Source of the DNA: Mycobacterium sp.
GTDB taxonomy: Bacteria > Actinomycetota > Actinomycetes > Mycobacteriales > Mycobacteriaceae
Assembly (NCBI GenBank): GCA_016197405.1
Contig: JACPVR010000029.1
Location: forward strand, 1-64,000
Length of the DNA: 64,000 nt
Reading direction: 5' to 3'
Part shown: one piece after another, positions 50,794-58,653 of the stretch
Layout: every line of letters begins with the position of its first letter
Numbering within the stretch: position 1 is the stretch's first letter
The notes under the pieces: generated by a model
Databases searched by the model: none
What the model was told of the DNA's origin: nothing
What the model saw: only the letters and a program-made list of their open reading frames with translations
Program-made: the position numbers and the translations under genes

Positions 50794-50807
50794 TGGAACA
50801 CGTTTCA
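50794..50807. promoter_or_regulatory. KstR-type operator before 3beta-HSD gene
   Basis: TGGAACACGTTTCA matches TnnAACnnGTTnnA at all fixed positions. It lies 24 nt upstream of the start and just upstream of a TATGCT -10 hexamer (50817-50822), a repressing position. The same 16-mer AACACGTTTCACTTCT recurs at 54040. Confidence 0.8.
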
Positions 50808-50816
50808 CTTCTTGCG

Positions 50817-50822
50817 TATGCT
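50817..50822 (+). promoter_or_regulatory. -10 element of 3beta-HSD gene, leaderless
   Basis: TATGCT, 8 nt before ATG 50831, no Shine-Dalgarno, downstream of the KstR-type site. Confidence 0.6.
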
Positions 50823-50830
50823 TGCCCCCC

Positions 50831-51925
50831 ATGGGTGATTCAACGCTGACCACCGAGCTCGGCCACGTCCTTGTCACCGGCGGCTCCGGATTCGTCGGCG
50901 CCAACCTGGTGACCACACTGCTCGATCGCGGCCTGCAGGTACGGTCCTTCGACCGGGCCCCGTCACCGCTGCCGGAACACCCCCGGCTGCACACCGTCGT
51001 CGGCGATATCACCAGCGCCGACGATGTCGCCGCGGCCGTCGCGGGCATCGACACGATCATCCACACCGCGGCGATCATCGACCTGATGGGCGGCGGCTCG
51101 GTCACCAAGGAATACCGCGACCGCAGTTTCGCGGTGAACGTCGGCGGCACCGAGAAGCTGGTGCACGCCGGACAGGCCGCAGGGGTTAAACGGTTCGTCT
51201 ACACCGCCTCCAACAGTGTGGTGATGGGCGGTCAGGTCATCGCCGGCGGGGATGAAACCCTGCCCTACACCCAGCGTTTCAACGACCTCTACACCGAGAC
51301 CAAGGTGGCGGCGGAGAAGTTCGTGCTCGCGCAGAACGGCCAGCACGGCATGCTCACCTGTTCGATCCGTCCCAGTGGGATCTGGGGCCGCGGCGATCAG
51401 ACGATGTTCCGCAAGGTCTTCGAGAGCGTGCTGGCCGGACACGTCAAGGTCCTGGTCGGCAACAAGAACGTCAAACTCGACAACTCCTACGTACACAATC
51501 TGATTCACGGGTTCATCCTGGCCGCCGAACACCTGGTTCCCGGCGGTTCGGCGCCCGGCCAGGCGTACTTCATCAACGACGGCGAGCCGATCAACATGTT
51601 CGAGTTCTCCCGGCCGGTCGTCGAGGCCTGCGGTGAGCCGTGGCCGAAGTTCCGGGTTCCCGGCCGGCTGGTGTGGTTCGCGATGACGGCTTGGCAGTGG
51701 CTGCATTTCCGGTTCGGTCTGCCCAAGCCCCTGCTGGAACCGCTGGCCGTCGAACGGATCTACCTGGACAACTACTTCTCGATCGGCAAAGCCCAGCGCG
51801 ACCTCGGCTATCAGCCGTTGTTCACCACCGAGCAGGCGCTTGCCGACTGCCTGCCCTACTACACCGAACTGTTCCACAAGATGAAAGCGGTGCACGGCCA
51901 GGTCGCGGTCCCCGCGCACGCCTGA
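50831..51925 (+). CDS. 3-beta-hydroxysteroid dehydrogenase / cholesterol dehydrogenase
   Basis: The 364-residue enzyme oxidises the 3beta-hydroxyl of cholesterol and isomerises the double bond to give cholestenone. It has the NAD turn VTGGSGFVGANL (15-26) and Tyr154-x3-Lys158 in NDLYTETKVAAEK. It matches M. tuberculosis Rv1106c and M. smegmatis MSMEG_5228, the latter reported as cholesterol-induced. The KstR-type operator directly upstream agrees with induction by sterols. Confidence 0.93.
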   Translation: MGDSTLTTELGHVLVTGGSGFVGANLVTTLLDRGLQVRSFDRAPSPLPEHPRLHTVVGDITSADDVAAAVAGIDTIIHTAAIIDLMGGGSVTKEYRDRSFAVNVGGTEKLVHAGQAAGVKRFVYTASNSVVMGGQVIAGGDETLPYTQRFNDLYTETKVAAEKFVLAQNGQHGMLTCSIRPSGIWGRGDQTMFRKVFESVLAGHVKVLVGNKNVKLDNSYVHNLIHGFILAAEHLVPGGSAPGQAYFINDGEPINMFEFSRPVVEACGEPWPKFRVPGRLVWFAMTAWQWLHFRFGLPKPLLEPLAVERIYLDNYFSIGKAQRDLGYQPLFTTEQALADCLPYYTELFHKMKAVHGQVAVPAHA

Positions 51926-51975
51926 GGTTTGTCGAAATTTTCGCGGCGTTGCTGACATAGCGGCCGCGCAACGCA

Positions 51976-51981
51976 TAGCGT
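51976..51981 (+). promoter_or_regulatory. -10 element of HAD gene, leaderless
   Basis: TAGCGT, 7 nt before ATG 51989, no Shine-Dalgarno. Confidence 0.5.
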
Positions 51982-51988
51982 TGACCAG

Positions 51989-52909
51989 ATGCTGGAGTCA
52001 TGGACCGACGGCCCGACCAAGAAGGCGATCACCGATTTCGTCGCACGTGTCACCACCAAGGGCCCGGATTACGTTGCGCCCGAGGCACGTATCGCAGTGT
52101 TCGACAACGACGGCACCTTGTGGTGCGAGAAGCCGATGTACATCCAGCTGGACTTCATCGTGCGCAGACTGTTCGAGCGGGCCACCGCCGAACCCGCGTT
52201 GGCCCAGGAACAGCCCTATCTGGCTGCGACCACCGATGACCTGCAATGGTTCGGCGACGCCATCACCAAGCATTACCAGGGCGATGACACCGACCTCAAA
52301 ACCCTTGCCGGAGCCGTTCTTTCGCTGCATGCCGCGATGCGGGTGGAGGAGCACGCCGCACACGTGACGATGTTCTTCGAGGAGGCCGAGCACCCCACCC
52401 TGGCCCGGCTCTACCAGAACTGCACCTATGCGCCGATGGTCGAACTACTGCGCTACCTGGAGGCCAACGGCTTCACCAACTACATCGTCTCCGGCGGTGG
52501 CCGCGACTTCATGCGTCCCATCACCAGCGTCATCTACGGGATACCGGCCGAACGTGTGGTGGGCAGCGCCCAGAGTCTGCGCTTCGAGGGCAAGGACGGC
52601 ACCGGCGACCTGCTGATCGAGCCGGCGTTGGACATCTTCGACGACGGCCCCGAGAAGCCGGTGCGGATCTGGAACCGGATCGGCCGCAGACCCATCCTGG
52701 CGGCGGGCAACTCCAACGGTGACGACGAGATGCTCATGTACACCGGCAATCCCGGATCGCCGTCGCTCAAGCTGCTGGTGCGCCACGATGACGCCGACCG
52801 GGAATTCGACTACACCGCGGGGGCCGAGCGGGTGCTCGAGCATGCCGACACCTACGGCTGGACCCTCGTCAGCCTCAAGGACGATTGGACGACCGTCTTC
52901 GGTGACTGA
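51989..52909 (+). CDS. HAD-family phosphatase, phosphoserine-phosphatase-like
   Basis: The 306-residue protein has HAD motif I FDNDGTLW (Asp39, Asp41), motif II in YIVSGGGRDFM, and motif IV GNSNGDDEMLMY. The C1 cap (about 60-150) is large and rich in aromatic residues. The physiological phosphate ester is unknown. It overlaps the following formylglycine-generating enzyme gene by 8 bp, so the two are co-translated and probably work on the same process. Confidence 0.88.
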   Translation: MLESWTDGPTKKAITDFVARVTTKGPDYVAPEARIAVFDNDGTLWCEKPMYIQLDFIVRRLFERATAEPALAQEQPYLAATTDDLQWFGDAITKHYQGDDTDLKTLAGAVLSLHAAMRVEEHAAHVTMFFEEAEHPTLARLYQNCTYAPMVELLRYLEANGFTNYIVSGGGRDFMRPITSVIYGIPAERVVGSAQSLRFEGKDGTGDLLIEPALDIFDDGPEKPVRIWNRIGRRPILAAGNSNGDDEMLMYTGNPGSPSLKLLVRHDDADREFDYTAGAERVLEHADTYGWTLVSLKDDWTTVFGD

Positions 52910-53798
52910 GCGCACCCGTGCCGGCGACTTCGCCTGGATCCCGGAACAGACGACCGTCCTCGGCGCCGACAACGACTATCCCGAAGAGGGCCCGGCCCGG
53001 ACCGTCACCGTCGCCGGGTTCTGGATTCAGACCCATCAGGTCACCAATGCCGAATTCGCGGAATTCGTCTCGGCCACAAATTATCTGACCGTCGCCGAGC
53101 GGCCGCTGAACCCGGCCGACTACCCGGGCGCGCCACCGCAGAACCTGCAGCCGGGGTCGATGGTCTTCCACCGCACCCCGGGCCCGGTCGATCTGCGGCA
53201 TATGAGCCAGTGGTGGACCTGGACCCCGGGGGCCTGCTGGAACCATCCGCGTGGCCCGCGCTCGTCACTCAAGGGCCGCGATCGCCATCCCGTGGTGCAC
53301 ATCGCATTCGAGGATGCCGCCGCCTACGCCGAATGGGCCGGCTGTGCGCTGCCCACCGAAGCGCAGTGGGAGGTCGCCGCCCGCGGCGGCCTGCGGGCGG
53401 CGACCTACACCTGGGGCGAGGCACCCGAATCAACCGGCGAGAAGCTCGCCAACTACTGGCACGGCGAGTTCCCGTACCTGCCCGACACCGGTTACGGGCA
53501 GACCGCCCCGGTGGGGAGCTATCCCCCCAACGGCTACGGACTTTTCGACATGGCCGGCAATGTCTGGGAGTGGACCACCGACTGGTACGGCGCGACACGC
53601 GATATCGGGCCGTGCTGTGCCGCAGACAGTTACGATCCCGCGCAGCCGCAGTTCGCCGTGCCCCGCAAGGTGATCAAGGGCGGTTCTTTTCTGTGCGCCG
53701 ACTCCTACTGCATGCGTTACCGCCCCGCGGCGCGTCGGCCCCAACCCGTCGACACCGGCATGAGCCATATCGGCTTCCGCTGTATCGCCGCCGAATAG
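52902..53798 (+). CDS. Formylglycine-generating enzyme (SUMF1/FGE family)
   Basis: The 298-residue protein has the SUMF1 fold hallmarks THQVTNAEFAEFV, HPVVHIAFEDAAAYAEW, LPTEAQWEVAARGG, NVWEWTTDWY and GGSFLCADSYCMRYRPAAR. Cys265 and Cys270, spaced CxxxxC, match the copper(I)-binding pair of aerobic FGE, so it should oxidise a sulfatase Cys to formylglycine. GTG 52902 overlaps the HAD stop by 8 bp. No sulfatase with CxPxR is encoded in this window, so the client is elsewhere. Confidence 0.93.
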   Translation: MTERTRAGDFAWIPEQTTVLGADNDYPEEGPARTVTVAGFWIQTHQVTNAEFAEFVSATNYLTVAERPLNPADYPGAPPQNLQPGSMVFHRTPGPVDLRHMSQWWTWTPGACWNHPRGPRSSLKGRDRHPVVHIAFEDAAAYAEWAGCALPTEAQWEVAARGGLRAATYTWGEAPESTGEKLANYWHGEFPYLPDTGYGQTAPVGSYPPNGYGLFDMAGNVWEWTTDWYGATRDIGPCCAADSYDPAQPQFAVPRKVIKGGSFLCADSYCMRYRPAARRPQPVDTGMSHIGFRCIAAE

Positions 53799-53864
53799 TC
53801 CGAACCCGCCGCCGACCGGTGCCCGGCGTGCTGTGCTGGACATGTTCGGATCGAAGGAGACGAT

Positions 53865-53984
53865 ATGGCGCAACACACCGGGAACCGGCGCACCGACCAT
53901 GATTGCCGCTGTCAGTGCGGCAAGTGCAAGAGCGGCAATCACTGCCACAACCTGGCCACCGGCTGCCGCGCCCAGCACTGGTAG
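53865..53984 (+). CDS. 39-residue Cys/His-rich peptide, metallothionein-like
   Basis: AAGGAGA lies 5-10 nt before ATG 53865, which opens a 39-codon ORF whose middle reads DCRCQCGKCKSGNHCH and whose end is GCRAQHW. It has six Cys (14, 16, 18, 21, 27, 34) and four His, in the pattern CxCxCxxC-x5-CH-x5-C, as in small copper/zinc metallothioneins. It is 66 nt after the FGE stop on the same strand. I do not recognise a family. The strong ribosome site and density of paired Cys argue it is real. Metal binding is inferred. Confidence 0.72.
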   Translation: MAQHTGNRRTDHDCRCQCGKCKSGNHCHNLATGCRAQHW

Positions 53985-54036
53985 GCGCGCCGGACGCAAT
54001 GCCCTGGTGTAGATCCCCGGGGTAGGCCATGATGCC

Positions 54037-54050
54037 TGCAACACGTTTCA
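54037..54050. promoter_or_regulatory. KstR-type operator before epimerase-SDR pair
   Basis: TGCAACACGTTTCA matches TnnAACnnGTTnnA at all fixed positions, 19 nt upstream of ATG 54070. AACACGTTTCACTTCT (from 54040) is identical over 16 bp to the 3beta-HSD promoter. Confidence 0.8.
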
Positions 54051-54069
54051 CTTCTGGCGCGGGAGATGC

Positions 54070-55134
54070 ATGACGGTATTGGTCACCGGGGCGTTCGGCC
54101 TGGTCGGATCGGCAACGGTCAAACAGCTGAACGCCGACGGCAGACAGGTGGTCGCCACCGACCTCGACCTGCCCGTCAACCGCAAGGCAGCCGGGGAGTT
54201 TCCGTCAGGTGTCAGCGCCCGCTACGCCGACCTGACCGATCCGGCGGCCGTCGACGCGCTCATCGCCGAGGTCGCCCCGACCGCGATCATCCACCTGGCC
54301 GCCATCATCCCGCCGGTCTGCTACATGCGGCCGGAGCTCGCACACAAGGTCAACGTGGGCGGGACCGCCAATCTGCTCGACGCCGCAGCCAAACTGGCCC
54401 ACACGCCGCGGTTCTTGCTGGCCTCCAGCATCGCGGTCTACGGTTCCCGCAACCCTTTCCGGACCAGTGACCTGCTCACCGCCGACACCCCGACCAACCC
54501 GTCCGATATCTACGGCGCACACAAGGTCGAAGCCGAAAAGCTGGTGCGGGCCACCGCACTGGACTGGGTGATCCTGCGACTGGGCGGGGTGATGACGGTC
54601 GACGCGGCCTCGCTGATGAACCTCGACAACGTGTACTTCGAGGCACTGCTTCCCATCGACAACCGGATCAGCACCGTCGACGTTCGTGACGTCGCCCAGG
54701 CCTTCGCGGCCGCCGTCACCGCCGATGTCGTCGGCGAGACACTGCTGATCGGTGGCGACAGTTCGCACCGGCTGCGCCAGGGCGATATCGCCCCCGCCGT
54801 CGCCGCCGCGATGGGTCTGGTCGGCGGCCTTCCCATCGGCCTCAAGGGCAACCCCGACAGTGACACCGACTGGTTCGCCACCGACTGGATGGACACCACC
54901 AGATCCCAGGAAGTCCTTGACTTCCAACGTCATTCGTGGCCCGACATGCTCATCGAGACGGCTGCCAAAACCGGCAGGCTGCGGCCGCTGCTGCGCCTTA
55001 TCGCGCCGTTGTCGCGCGCGGTGCTGGCTCGCCGCGGGCCCTACTACCGCGCGACCAAACCCTATGCCGACCCGTGGGGTGCGGTGCAGGCCAAATGGGG
55101 CGATCCCCGACCGAGAGAAGGTGAGCGGGAATGA
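54070..55134 (+). CDS. NAD-dependent epimerase/dehydratase-family dehydrogenase
   Basis: The 354-residue extended SDR has VTGAFGLVGSATV (GxxGxxG, 7-13), Ser119/120 in LASSIAVYG and Tyr148-x3-Lys152 in DIYGAHKVEAEKL. It resembles NAD-dependent epimerases and 3beta-HSD-like steroid dehydrogenases. The KstR-type operator suggests a steroid or bile-acid-type substrate, which is inference. GGGAG just before ATG 54070 supports this start over the out-of-frame ATG 4 nt upstream. Coupled by ATGA to the next SDR. Confidence 0.87.
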   Translation: MTVLVTGAFGLVGSATVKQLNADGRQVVATDLDLPVNRKAAGEFPSGVSARYADLTDPAAVDALIAEVAPTAIIHLAAIIPPVCYMRPELAHKVNVGGTANLLDAAAKLAHTPRFLLASSIAVYGSRNPFRTSDLLTADTPTNPSDIYGAHKVEAEKLVRATALDWVILRLGGVMTVDAASLMNLDNVYFEALLPIDNRISTVDVRDVAQAFAAAVTADVVGETLLIGGDSSHRLRQGDIAPAVAAAMGLVGGLPIGLKGNPDSDTDWFATDWMDTTRSQEVLDFQRHSWPDMLIETAAKTGRLRPLLRLIAPLSRAVLARRGPYYRATKPYADPWGAVQAKWGDPRPREGERE

Positions 55135-55889
55135 CCAGACGCGCCGTCGTCATAGGCGCCGCCTCCGGCATCGGCTGGGCGATTGCGCAGACCTTGGCCG
55201 CCGAGGGACACACCGTCACGTTGGCCGACCGCAACGGCGACGGGGCCCGGGAGCATGCCGAGGCGCTCGGCCACCAGCACAGCTGGGTCGCCGTCGAAGT
55301 CACCGACGAGGACTCGGTGCAGCGACTGTTCGCCGAGACCGGTGCTGTCGACGTCGTGGTGAACTGCGCCGGATTCAGCGGTTTCGGTGCCATCACCGAC
55401 CTGCCCACCGAACAGTTCCGCGAAGTCCTCGACGTCTGCCTGACGGGGGCGTTCATCGTCATCAAGCACGCGGCACCGTGTCTGGGACCCGGCGGCACCA
55501 TCGTGTCTTTGGCATCGCTGAACGCCCGCCAGCCCGCGATCGGCATGAGCGCCTACTGCTCGGCGAAAGCCGGTCTGGCCATGCTCACCGAGGTCGCCGC
55601 ACTTGAACTCGGCCCGCGCGGTATCCGCGTCAACGCCGTCTCCCCCGGTTTCGTCGCCACCCCGCTGACCGAGGGTGCCGCGCTGATCCCGGGTGTGGTC
55701 GAGGAGTACACCGAGAACACCGCGCTGGGCCGCACCGGCACGCCACAGGACATCGCCGACGCCGTGGCATTCCTGTGCTCGGACAAGGCGTCCTGGCTCA
55801 CCGGTGAGGTCCTCGACCTCAACGGCGGCGCGCATCTCAAGCGCTACCCGGACATCGCGGCACACCTGGACAAGCTCATCGCCGGATGA
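55131..55889 (+). CDS. Classical short-chain dehydrogenase, steroid-dehydrogenase-like
   Basis: The 252-residue SDR has GAASGIGWAIA (9-19), NCAG (78-81), Ser129, Tyr142 and Lys146 (YCSAK) and the C-terminal DLNGGAHLKRYPD. Short acidic Asp33-Arg34 after the Rossmann turn favours NAD. Its 4-bp overlap with the epimerase-like gene and shared KstR-type operator suggest the two act in sequence on a hydroxy-steroid; the position oxidised cannot be told from sequence. Confidence 0.9.
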   Translation: MTRRAVVIGAASGIGWAIAQTLAAEGHTVTLADRNGDGAREHAEALGHQHSWVAVEVTDEDSVQRLFAETGAVDVVVNCAGFSGFGAITDLPTEQFREVLDVCLTGAFIVIKHAAPCLGPGGTIVSLASLNARQPAIGMSAYCSAKAGLAMLTEVAALELGPRGIRVNAVSPGFVATPLTEGAALIPGVVEEYTENTALGRTGTPQDIADAVAFLCSDKASWLTGEVLDLNGGAHLKRYPDIAAHLDKLIAG

Positions 55890-55938
55890 GCATCGCCCAC
55901 TAGAACGCCGACGAGCGGGTTCACCGACGTCGGCAGCT

Positions 55939-55944
55939 TAGGAT
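55939..55944 (+). promoter_or_regulatory. -10 element of AI-2E transporter gene, leaderless
   Basis: TAGGAT, 8 nt before ATG 55953, no Shine-Dalgarno. Confidence 0.5.
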
Positions 55945-55952
55945 TGCGCCCG

Positions 55953-57140
55953 ATGCTCGACGAGTTCTCCCCCACCCAGAAGCGCGCCCTGGCGGTCATG
56001 ACCGTCATCGCGCTGGCGTTCGGCGCGTACTTCCTGCGGCGCTACCTGATCCTGATCGCCGTCGCCGCGGTGCTGGCCTATCTGTTCCGGCCGCTGTTCG
56101 ACCGGCTGCGCACCAAACTCAACGTCGGGCTCTCGGCCACCGTCACCTTGCTGGCGGCCACCACCATCGTGGCCGTCCCGCTGGGCGGCGTGATCTTCCT
56201 GGCGGTGCTGCAGATCAGTCAGATGGTCACCAGCATCAGTCACTGGATGGAACGCAACGATCTGACCGAGGTGGGCCAGCGGCTACTGGAGTCGACCAAC
56301 AAACTGCTGACCAAGGTTCCCTTCCTGGATATCAACCTGACACCGGAAGCGGTCCGAAACACCATCGCCAAGGTCGGCCAGAACGCCGGCGAGATGGCGC
56401 TGCACTTCGCCAGGGACTCCGTCGGTTCGATCGCCGGGATCGTCACCTCCGGCATCATCTTCCTCTACGTGTTCCTGGCGTTACTGGTCAACGGGCCGCG
56501 GGTGCTGGCACTGTTCCGCGATCTCAACCCGTTGGGGCATCAGGTATCCGACATCTACCTCGCCAAGATCGGCGCGATGGTCACCGCGACGGTGCGCGGT
56601 CAGTTCATCATCGCGACGTGCCAGGGTGTGGCGGGCGCGATCTCGATCTACATCGCCGGAATCCATGACGGCTTCTTCATGTTCGTCATATTCCTCACCG
56701 CGCTGTCCTTCATCCCGCTGGGCAGCGGCATCATCACCATCCCGCTGGGCATCGGCATGGCGCTGTTCGGAAACATCGTCGGCGGCGTCTTCGTGGTGCT
56801 GTTCCACGTCATCGTGGTCACCAGCATCGACAACATCCTGCGACCGTTCCTGGTACCCAAGAGCGCGCACCTCAACGCCGCGCTGATGCTGCTGTCGGTC
56901 TTCGCCGGGCTCGGGATGTTCGGCTTCTGGGGCATCGTGCTGGGCCCGGTGCTGATGATCATCATCGTCACCACCATCAGCGTGTATCTCGCCGTCTACA
57001 AGGGCGCGCCGCTGGAGACCGTCAACAGTGTCGACGACGAGGACGTCGCCGAACGCAAGACGCCGTGGTGGCGACGGATACTGCCGGGCAAGGCCGCCGC
57101 CGAGCCGGAACCCGCTGCGGCTACCCCAGACGAGTCTTGA
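55953..57140 (+). CDS. AI-2E/PerM family membrane transporter
   Basis: The 395-residue protein has about eight helices with the family segments AYLFRPLFDRLRTKLNVGLSAT near the start and FIPLGSGIITIPLGIGMALFG, DNILRPFLVPKSAHLNAALML in the C-terminal half. A charged tail follows. The family includes putative AI-2 exporters and Na+/H+ antiporters; substrate unknown. Matches Rv1101c by position. It overlaps the convergent dienelactone hydrolase gene by 20 bp. Confidence 0.9.
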   Translation: MLDEFSPTQKRALAVMTVIALAFGAYFLRRYLILIAVAAVLAYLFRPLFDRLRTKLNVGLSATVTLLAATTIVAVPLGGVIFLAVLQISQMVTSISHWMERNDLTEVGQRLLESTNKLLTKVPFLDINLTPEAVRNTIAKVGQNAGEMALHFARDSVGSIAGIVTSGIIFLYVFLALLVNGPRVLALFRDLNPLGHQVSDIYLAKIGAMVTATVRGQFIIATCQGVAGAISIYIAGIHDGFFMFVIFLTALSFIPLGSGIITIPLGIGMALFGNIVGGVFVVLFHVIVVTSIDNILRPFLVPKSAHLNAALMLLSVFAGLGMFGFWGIVLGPVLMIIIVTTISVYLAVYKGAPLETVNSVDDEDVAERKTPWWRRILPGKAAAEPEPAAATPDES

Positions 57141-57921
57141 GGAACTCCACCACGCGCTTGCGCGCCTCGTAGGCCTGCTGCCCCTCTTCTTCGCGGACCT
57201 CGAGGGTCAACACCGAATGCGCCGTCGGCCCGAATCCGCCCGGATTGCCGCGGCTGGAATCGATTTCGATGACCTCGAAGGCGTCGCCGAGGCGGGCTTT
57301 GAGTGTCTGGAAGCGCTCGCCAGGCGCCATCCGGTCGGCGCTGAACCGCAGCCCAAGCGCACACAGCCCCTCGTCGGCGGCGCGGCGCTCGATGATCTGC
57401 AGCTCCTCCTCGGACAATCCCGGGTCGCGTTTCTGCGCCGCCGTCAGCGCCAGCGGCAGCGACGGTTGGCTCAGCACCGGCGCCAGCACGCTGTCGTCGA
57501 CCGCCGCGGCCAGGGCGAAGCCACCGGAGAAGCACTGCCCGATGACACCGACACCCTTACCCGGGGTCGAGGCGTTGAGGTCGCGCGCCAGCGCACGCAG
57601 GAAGTCGGCGACCGGACGCTTCTTGTTGGTGGCGAAGGCAGCGAATTCCTTTGCCACACACCCCTTGGCCAGCACCGGCACCATGCCCGGGCGTACCGCG
57701 GCGGCACCGGGCGTGCCGTACAACGACGGCGCTGCGACGGTGAAGCCGTTGTCGACCAGATGATTTCCCAGTCCCAGCACCTCAGGGGTCAGGCCGGGCA
57801 TCTCCGGGATGAGCACCACACCCGGGCCTTCACCACGGCGGTAGACGTCGTGTGTGTAACCGCCACCGATGAAGGGAGCGCATGACCACCCGGTGAGATC
57901 TGCCTGCGGAGCCTTGGTCAC
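57121..57921 (-). CDS. Dienelactone hydrolase family protein
   Basis: The 266-residue alpha/beta hydrolase has the Cys130 nucleophile in IGQCFSGG, Glu40 in IPEMPG (which polarises the Cys in this family), an Asp in SADRMAP and a His in TAHSV. These are the dienelactone hydrolase active-site residues; many members have other ester substrates. GTG 57921. Downstream of the DUF4245 gene on the same strand by 25 nt. Confidence 0.9.
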   Translation of the reverse strand: MTKAPQADLTGWSCAPFIGGGYTHDVYRRGEGPGVVLIPEMPGLTPEVLGLGNHLVDNGFTVAAPSLYGTPGAAAVRPGMVPVLAKGCVAKEFAAFATNKKRPVADFLRALARDLNASTPGKGVGVIGQCFSGGFALAAAVDDSVLAPVLSQPSLPLALTAAQKRDPGLSEEELQIIERRAADEGLCALGLRFSADRMAPGERFQTLKARLGDAFEVIEIDSSRGNPGGFGPTAHSVLTLEVREEEGQQAYEARKRVVEFLKTRLG

Positions 57922-57946
57922 GAGCGGTCCTATCTGCGGTGGCGGA

Positions 57947-58600
57947 CTATCTGGGTGTTGCGGGTAACGGCGCCTGGTTCTGGATCGCTGTGGCCAGCGT
58001 ACGGAACTCGTCGGCGCTGCCCGCGCCGGTTATCGCAATCTGGGTACCCCCGCCGGAACCGGCGAGACGGGTGGTCCAGACCGGCTCGCTGCGGCCGTCG
58101 ACGTCGGTGCCACCCTCGTAGACGATCCAGCGCACCCCGGCGACATCCTGCGCGCCGGTCGGATAGGCGTCGGCGTGCAGCGAGCGCACCAGCTTGTCCT
58201 CGTCGGCATTGCTCTGGGTCATGCTGACGTACATGCCCGACGGCGTCAGGTAGCCGACGGTGGAGACCTTGGCCGGCACGGACTGGCCCGTCGCCGGGTC
58301 GGTGCGCCCGCCCTCCAGGCCGGACCGGGCGCCGGAATTGGGTTGCCAGCCGGCAGGCAGTTGCGGAAGCCGGACGGGGAAACCGAGCGTCTCGGCATCG
58401 GATTTCAGCGCCGTCGCGGCGGGATAGGTCGGCACCGGTCCGGTGCTGGGCCCGCGCCCCTGGATCGAACACATACCGGCCACGCCCGCCAGCACTATGC
58501 AGGCCACGACCAGCGGCGCCATCGACCAGAACATGTCGCGGCCGTCCTGCAACAACCGCGACTTGGCGGGCGGAGGAGCCGGCTGCGGTTGGGTGCTCAC
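57947..58600 (-). CDS. DUF4245 single-pass membrane protein (Rv1100-like)
   Basis: The 217-residue protein has a Pro-rich N-terminus, one helix (APLVVACIVLAGVAGMCSI, about 28-46) and an extracytoplasmic domain with LPQLPAGWQPNSGARSG and GTDVDGRSEPVWTTRLAG. It matches Rv1100/DUF4245, function unknown. GTG 58600 gives MSTQPQPAPPPAKS; a longer reading would run through the glpX promoter. Divergent from glpX (53 bp). Confidence 0.85.
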   Translation of the reverse strand: MSTQPQPAPPPAKSRLLQDGRDMFWSMAPLVVACIVLAGVAGMCSIQGRGPSTGPVPTYPAATALKSDAETLGFPVRLPQLPAGWQPNSGARSGLEGGRTDPATGQSVPAKVSTVGYLTPSGMYVSMTQSNADEDKLVRSLHADAYPTGAQDVAGVRWIVYEGGTDVDGRSEPVWTTRLAGSGGGTQIAITGAGSADEFRTLATAIQNQAPLPATPR

Positions 58601-58653
58601 CCGACCAGTATCCCAGCTCCCAACACTGCACCCGCTTCTGGGACAATCACCGC

